From Drosophila miranda (lineage: Eukaryota > Arthropoda > Insecta > Diptera > Drosophilidae), in assembly GCF_003369915.1 (NCBI RefSeq), contig NC_046674.1, positions 16,120,001 to 16,184,000 of the forward strand: a stretch of DNA of 64,000 nucleotides, in the 5' to 3' direction. Positions 61,029 to 64,000 of the stretch are shown here, piece after piece. Within the stretch, counting starts at the first letter, position 1. Every line of letters starts with the position of its first letter. A program made the translations under genes and the position numbers. The notes under the pieces are model-generated. The model searched no databases, was not told the DNA's origin, and was given only the letters and a program-made list of their open reading frames with translations.

Positions 61029-62380
61029 CAGCCAGAACAGCAACCCGAGCAGCCCGAACAGCGGGAGAGAATCGCCAAAGAGGCATCAATCATACGCCAC
61101 GTAAACCGCAAGCCGAAAGCCGCTAGTCGAAAGCCATTTTAAGCTGCATATTTATGGCTAAGCAGGAGCTGGAGCTATAGCCAAAGCTGGAATGGAGCTG
61201 TAGCCAGTCCCGGGTGCGAGTGCGGGCCCGGGTACGGGTGCTGTTGCTGGAGCAAAAAGTCAGAAACATGCAAAAACGTTGCAGCTGCGTGTGCAGCAGC
61301 CGATAAGCGAAAAGGAGCCAGAGAAGCAGAGAGGCAGCTGCAAATGGAAGTTGAAAGTGGAGCTGTTACTGCTGTTGCCGCTGTTGCCGCTGCCGTTGCC
61401 GCCAGCTTCAGCTGTAGCTTCTATCCCTGTTCCTGTTTCTGCTGATGCTCCTGTTCGTGCCCCCATGGGATCCGCTCCGCAATCCAACGAGATATGCATG
61501 TTAAGTTGCGTGAGGCAAAGTTATGCTCGGTCTGCGTCCGGGTCTGGGTCTGGGCCGCTCTACTGGGCCGCTGTACTGGGGCCAGTAACTGTAACTGCGG
61601 TTAAGTCAACAAATTAAAACTTTTCTGCTCCCAGCCGAGGAAAATGAGCTGGCTTCGGGTTGGGTGGAGTGGAGTTCAGTGACGGCTAGAACGGGTGCAA
61701 CTTATGCACGAGTTATGCGCATAAGCGGGACACAGCGAAAGGAATAAAATACTATTTAATTAAACTTTTGCACGTGGCCGTTCGCATGTGCATATGCAAG
61801 TGCATGTGAATGTGCCTGGGATGCTGCTGCTACTCCTGTTTGTGTTTGCCTCGAAATATAATCATTTTAATTCAATTTACACCAGCTTGGTACACATTAA
61901 TAGAGCGAGCAAGGGATCCCATAGACAGCATGGACCGGGCCAGGGCTCCTCACTGCCAGGAATTTTCCATTCAAAACTAATTTGGACATGGAAGATTTTG
62001 GGTTCGGCCACGTGATTTCCAGGGCATAAATAACACTCTGTGGTCTGAGCATGTTGCTCATTTGTGCAGCCGGACCGGGAAGGGAGGGAGATTCGTACGG
62101 ACGGACACACTCCCCAGCTAGCCCTAGGATGAGAAGGTGGTTGGGGTGCCGGGGTGCTAAGGGGTTTCAGCCATATAAATTGCTTGTGAAATTGAATCTT
62201 TATGGTTCAGCTGGAATATTTTGGCAGATAGTCTATAAATTATGGCCACAAAGGGCATACACACACGCAACACAACTTTTTGTTTGGGATTTTTCTCCTT
62301 TCTACTTTACTTATTTTTTTTGTGTTTTTTGCGTTCTCTGTGCTATGTGGCTGTGTACCACTTGTGTGTGTGGTTCCCTT

Positions 62381-62411
62381 CTGTCTGTGTCTGTGTCTGT
62401 GTCTGTGTCTG
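62381..62411. repeat. TCTGTG hexanucleotide repeat
   Basis: Five direct TCTGTG units. Confidence 0.85.
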
Positions 62412-64000
62412 CCCTGGGAAATGGCTCACATATGTGGTGTTGTTGGCCCTGGCTTTGTCTGGTGGCATTGTTGTGATTGCTGTAAATGATTATCCTGGGT
62501 CTCCTGCCGACTCATTGCGTTGAAGTGCCACATTTTGTGGCTTGGCAATGGAGAAGGAACGTTTCCAAATAGTTTCTAAATTAGTTTGCAAATGTTTTTG
62601 ACGTTCGTTTGGTGAGTATGGGATTGTTGGAATTTTTCCGAGTAACATGTGGCGTATGCGTAATATGTCTTTTCCCTTTTCTTCTTGTGTGTCTGTGTAC
62701 AAAAATGAGAGCTTGAAGTATAGGAAAATGGGCTGTGGATCTACTATCGTAATATTCCACTTCTATCTGCTCGTATAACTGTTTATCAGCGAGTGTGCCC
62801 CACCGCTTGGCTTTCCGCTTTAAGCATTTACAATTTGCACATTTTTCACGCTACACCACATGACGTATACGCAATATGCTAATCAGGCTTTCATTGCATA
62901 CTTTGCAGCTCATTTGCATAGATACTCCGTCACACGCGTACACACTCACACACTCACACCCACACAGTGCATGTAGCTTCACTCCTTCACTTCCTCCTGT
63001 CAGTTTACACATTTTAAAAACATACATTTTTTATGCGGATATGCAAGAGTATACGAGTATGTGCGTACAACTATGTACTCGTATGAGTTATTTCCGCTCT
63101 GCTGTCGCAGCGGCACGGTACCGACTGAAATGTATATGTACATATATATTATCTATGATTGATCAGGCTCCACCCCCACCTCCATCTCCATCTCCACTCG
63201 CTCCTCAATCCTCAGGTGAAGTGGAGCAGAGTCTTGTCATTTCATAGCTGCTTTGGGTTAATTCCCTCCGAGGGCTACTCCTCTCTTTTTGGTCTTTCAG
63301 CCTTTGAATTTCCATTAAGTTACTCGCCTTTTTACAATATTCATGGCCGAGCTCTGTGGCCTGGCCTGGGCAAAAAGAACCATCCCAGAGTCAGAGTCAG
63401 CCCAAAGTCAAATCGAGCCTTGGGCCATTCGCTCGTTTACAGTTGTAAGTGTTGTAATAAGTGGAGTGTATTTACCCAGCAACAAACCAGTCACCCAGCC
63501 GCCCAGCGGCCAGCCGACCAACCGACATCCTTAAAAGCTTCTGCTGCCGTTCGTTATTCTCCTGGTTCCTGCTTCGACCTGCCCGGCTTTTGCATTGAAA
63601 GTTTACGAAATGTTGGCAAATTGTTTGCGGCCATAAAATTGTGTGCAACCGAAGGTCCGAAAAGGGCCCCCAGGCTGAAATTGTAATTGGGAATGAGTCC
63701 AAACAGACATGGGCATCGCCCCCCCCCTCAGCCAGTGGGCATTTTGTTAGCTCTTTTCGCCCTTACTCAGGTCCAGATCCAGGCTCTGGCCTTGGCTCTG
63801 GCTCAGGGCCAGTTCCAGCTACTGCAGCTCCTTCAGCTCCTTTAGCTCCTTCTCGGTTTATCTTTTTGGCTATCAAGTTATTAAGTTTATGTAATTGTTG
63901 CTGCATTCAGGGCATTTGATTTGAAATGGCTTCTGGCAGCTTACAAAGGCGTTATCGTTAGATAACTTGTCCCCAGGCTGCCATCTGTCTGTCTTCTCCG

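Larger units (their letters stand above)
57371..64000. other. Non-coding region, part 3, to the window end
   Basis: No gene recognised. TGTGTG near 58305-58325, TGGGATTGGGATTGG near 58930-58955, CTGCTGATGATG near 59525-59560, a CATTCATT run near 59682-59708, GGCAGGCA near 60983-61028 and CTGTGTCTGTGT at 62381-62411. AATACCCCTCGAAAGGGTAT at 59469-59488 is the hairpin typical of decayed repeat ends. The frames at 61279-61617 and 63159-63686 are low-complexity readings. No tRNA-like or other structured RNA gene was spotted. Confidence 0.5.

Noticed and set aside
61279-61617. 112-residue frame with Leu/Pro/Ala runs
   Set aside because: Coded by GCTGTTGCCGCT-type repeats, with no start context, domain or splice signal.

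Overview
This window is eukaryotic nuclear DNA from a fruit fly. The genes are split by many short GT-AG introns, DINE-1/INE-1-type repeats are present, non-coding DNA is rich in CA, CAG and GA microsatellites, and the conserved proteins (E(z), haywire, CYRI, acireductone dioxygenase) are close to Drosophila melanogaster ones but not identical. Divergence and microsatellite density suggest a Sophophora species outside the melanogaster subgroup. The obscura group is my best guess, by inference only.

Layout. 1-2.1 kb is repeat-rich intergenic DNA. 2.1-4.5 kb holds two minus-strand genes, Adi1 (methionine salvage) and an ANKMY2-like ankyrin/MYND gene. About 2.29 kb covering the 5' half of that gene and its upstream region is present twice in tandem (about 3820-6111 and 6112-8400). 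Single-base deletions crowd at the junction, so an assembly artefact is as likely as a real duplication. 9.4-24.2 kb is the plus-strand Cyri gene (FAM49, Rac1 interactor), spread over long introns; intron 2 carries a nested minus-strand gene for a secreted Gln/Pro-rich protein. 24.4-32.9 kb is gene-dense: a small secreted peptide gene, a CNEP1R1 homolog, E(z), Ctf8 and haywire. 34.7-40.7 kb is a cluster of five paralogous four-transmembrane-helix genes with conserved exon lengths. 41.7-43.4 kb holds a gene with only the C-terminal half of an UNC93-type transporter, then a secreted Gly-rich protein. 45.4-47.2 kb is an intact gene for a carnosine-dipeptidase-like (M20) protein that has lost nearly all metal ligands. 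From 47.3 kb to the end I find no gene, only simple-sequence-rich, intron-like or intergenic DNA.

The conserved genes are unrelated housekeeping genes: methionine salvage, WAVE/Rac control, lipin phosphatase regulation, PRC2 histone methylation, the alternative RFC clamp loader, and TFIIH. The parts most likely to be new are the tetraspan cluster, the half-UNC93 protein, the M20 pseudoenzyme and the small secreted proteins. Exon coordinates below were worked out by hand from splice signals, reading phase and remembered homologous proteins. No search was run.
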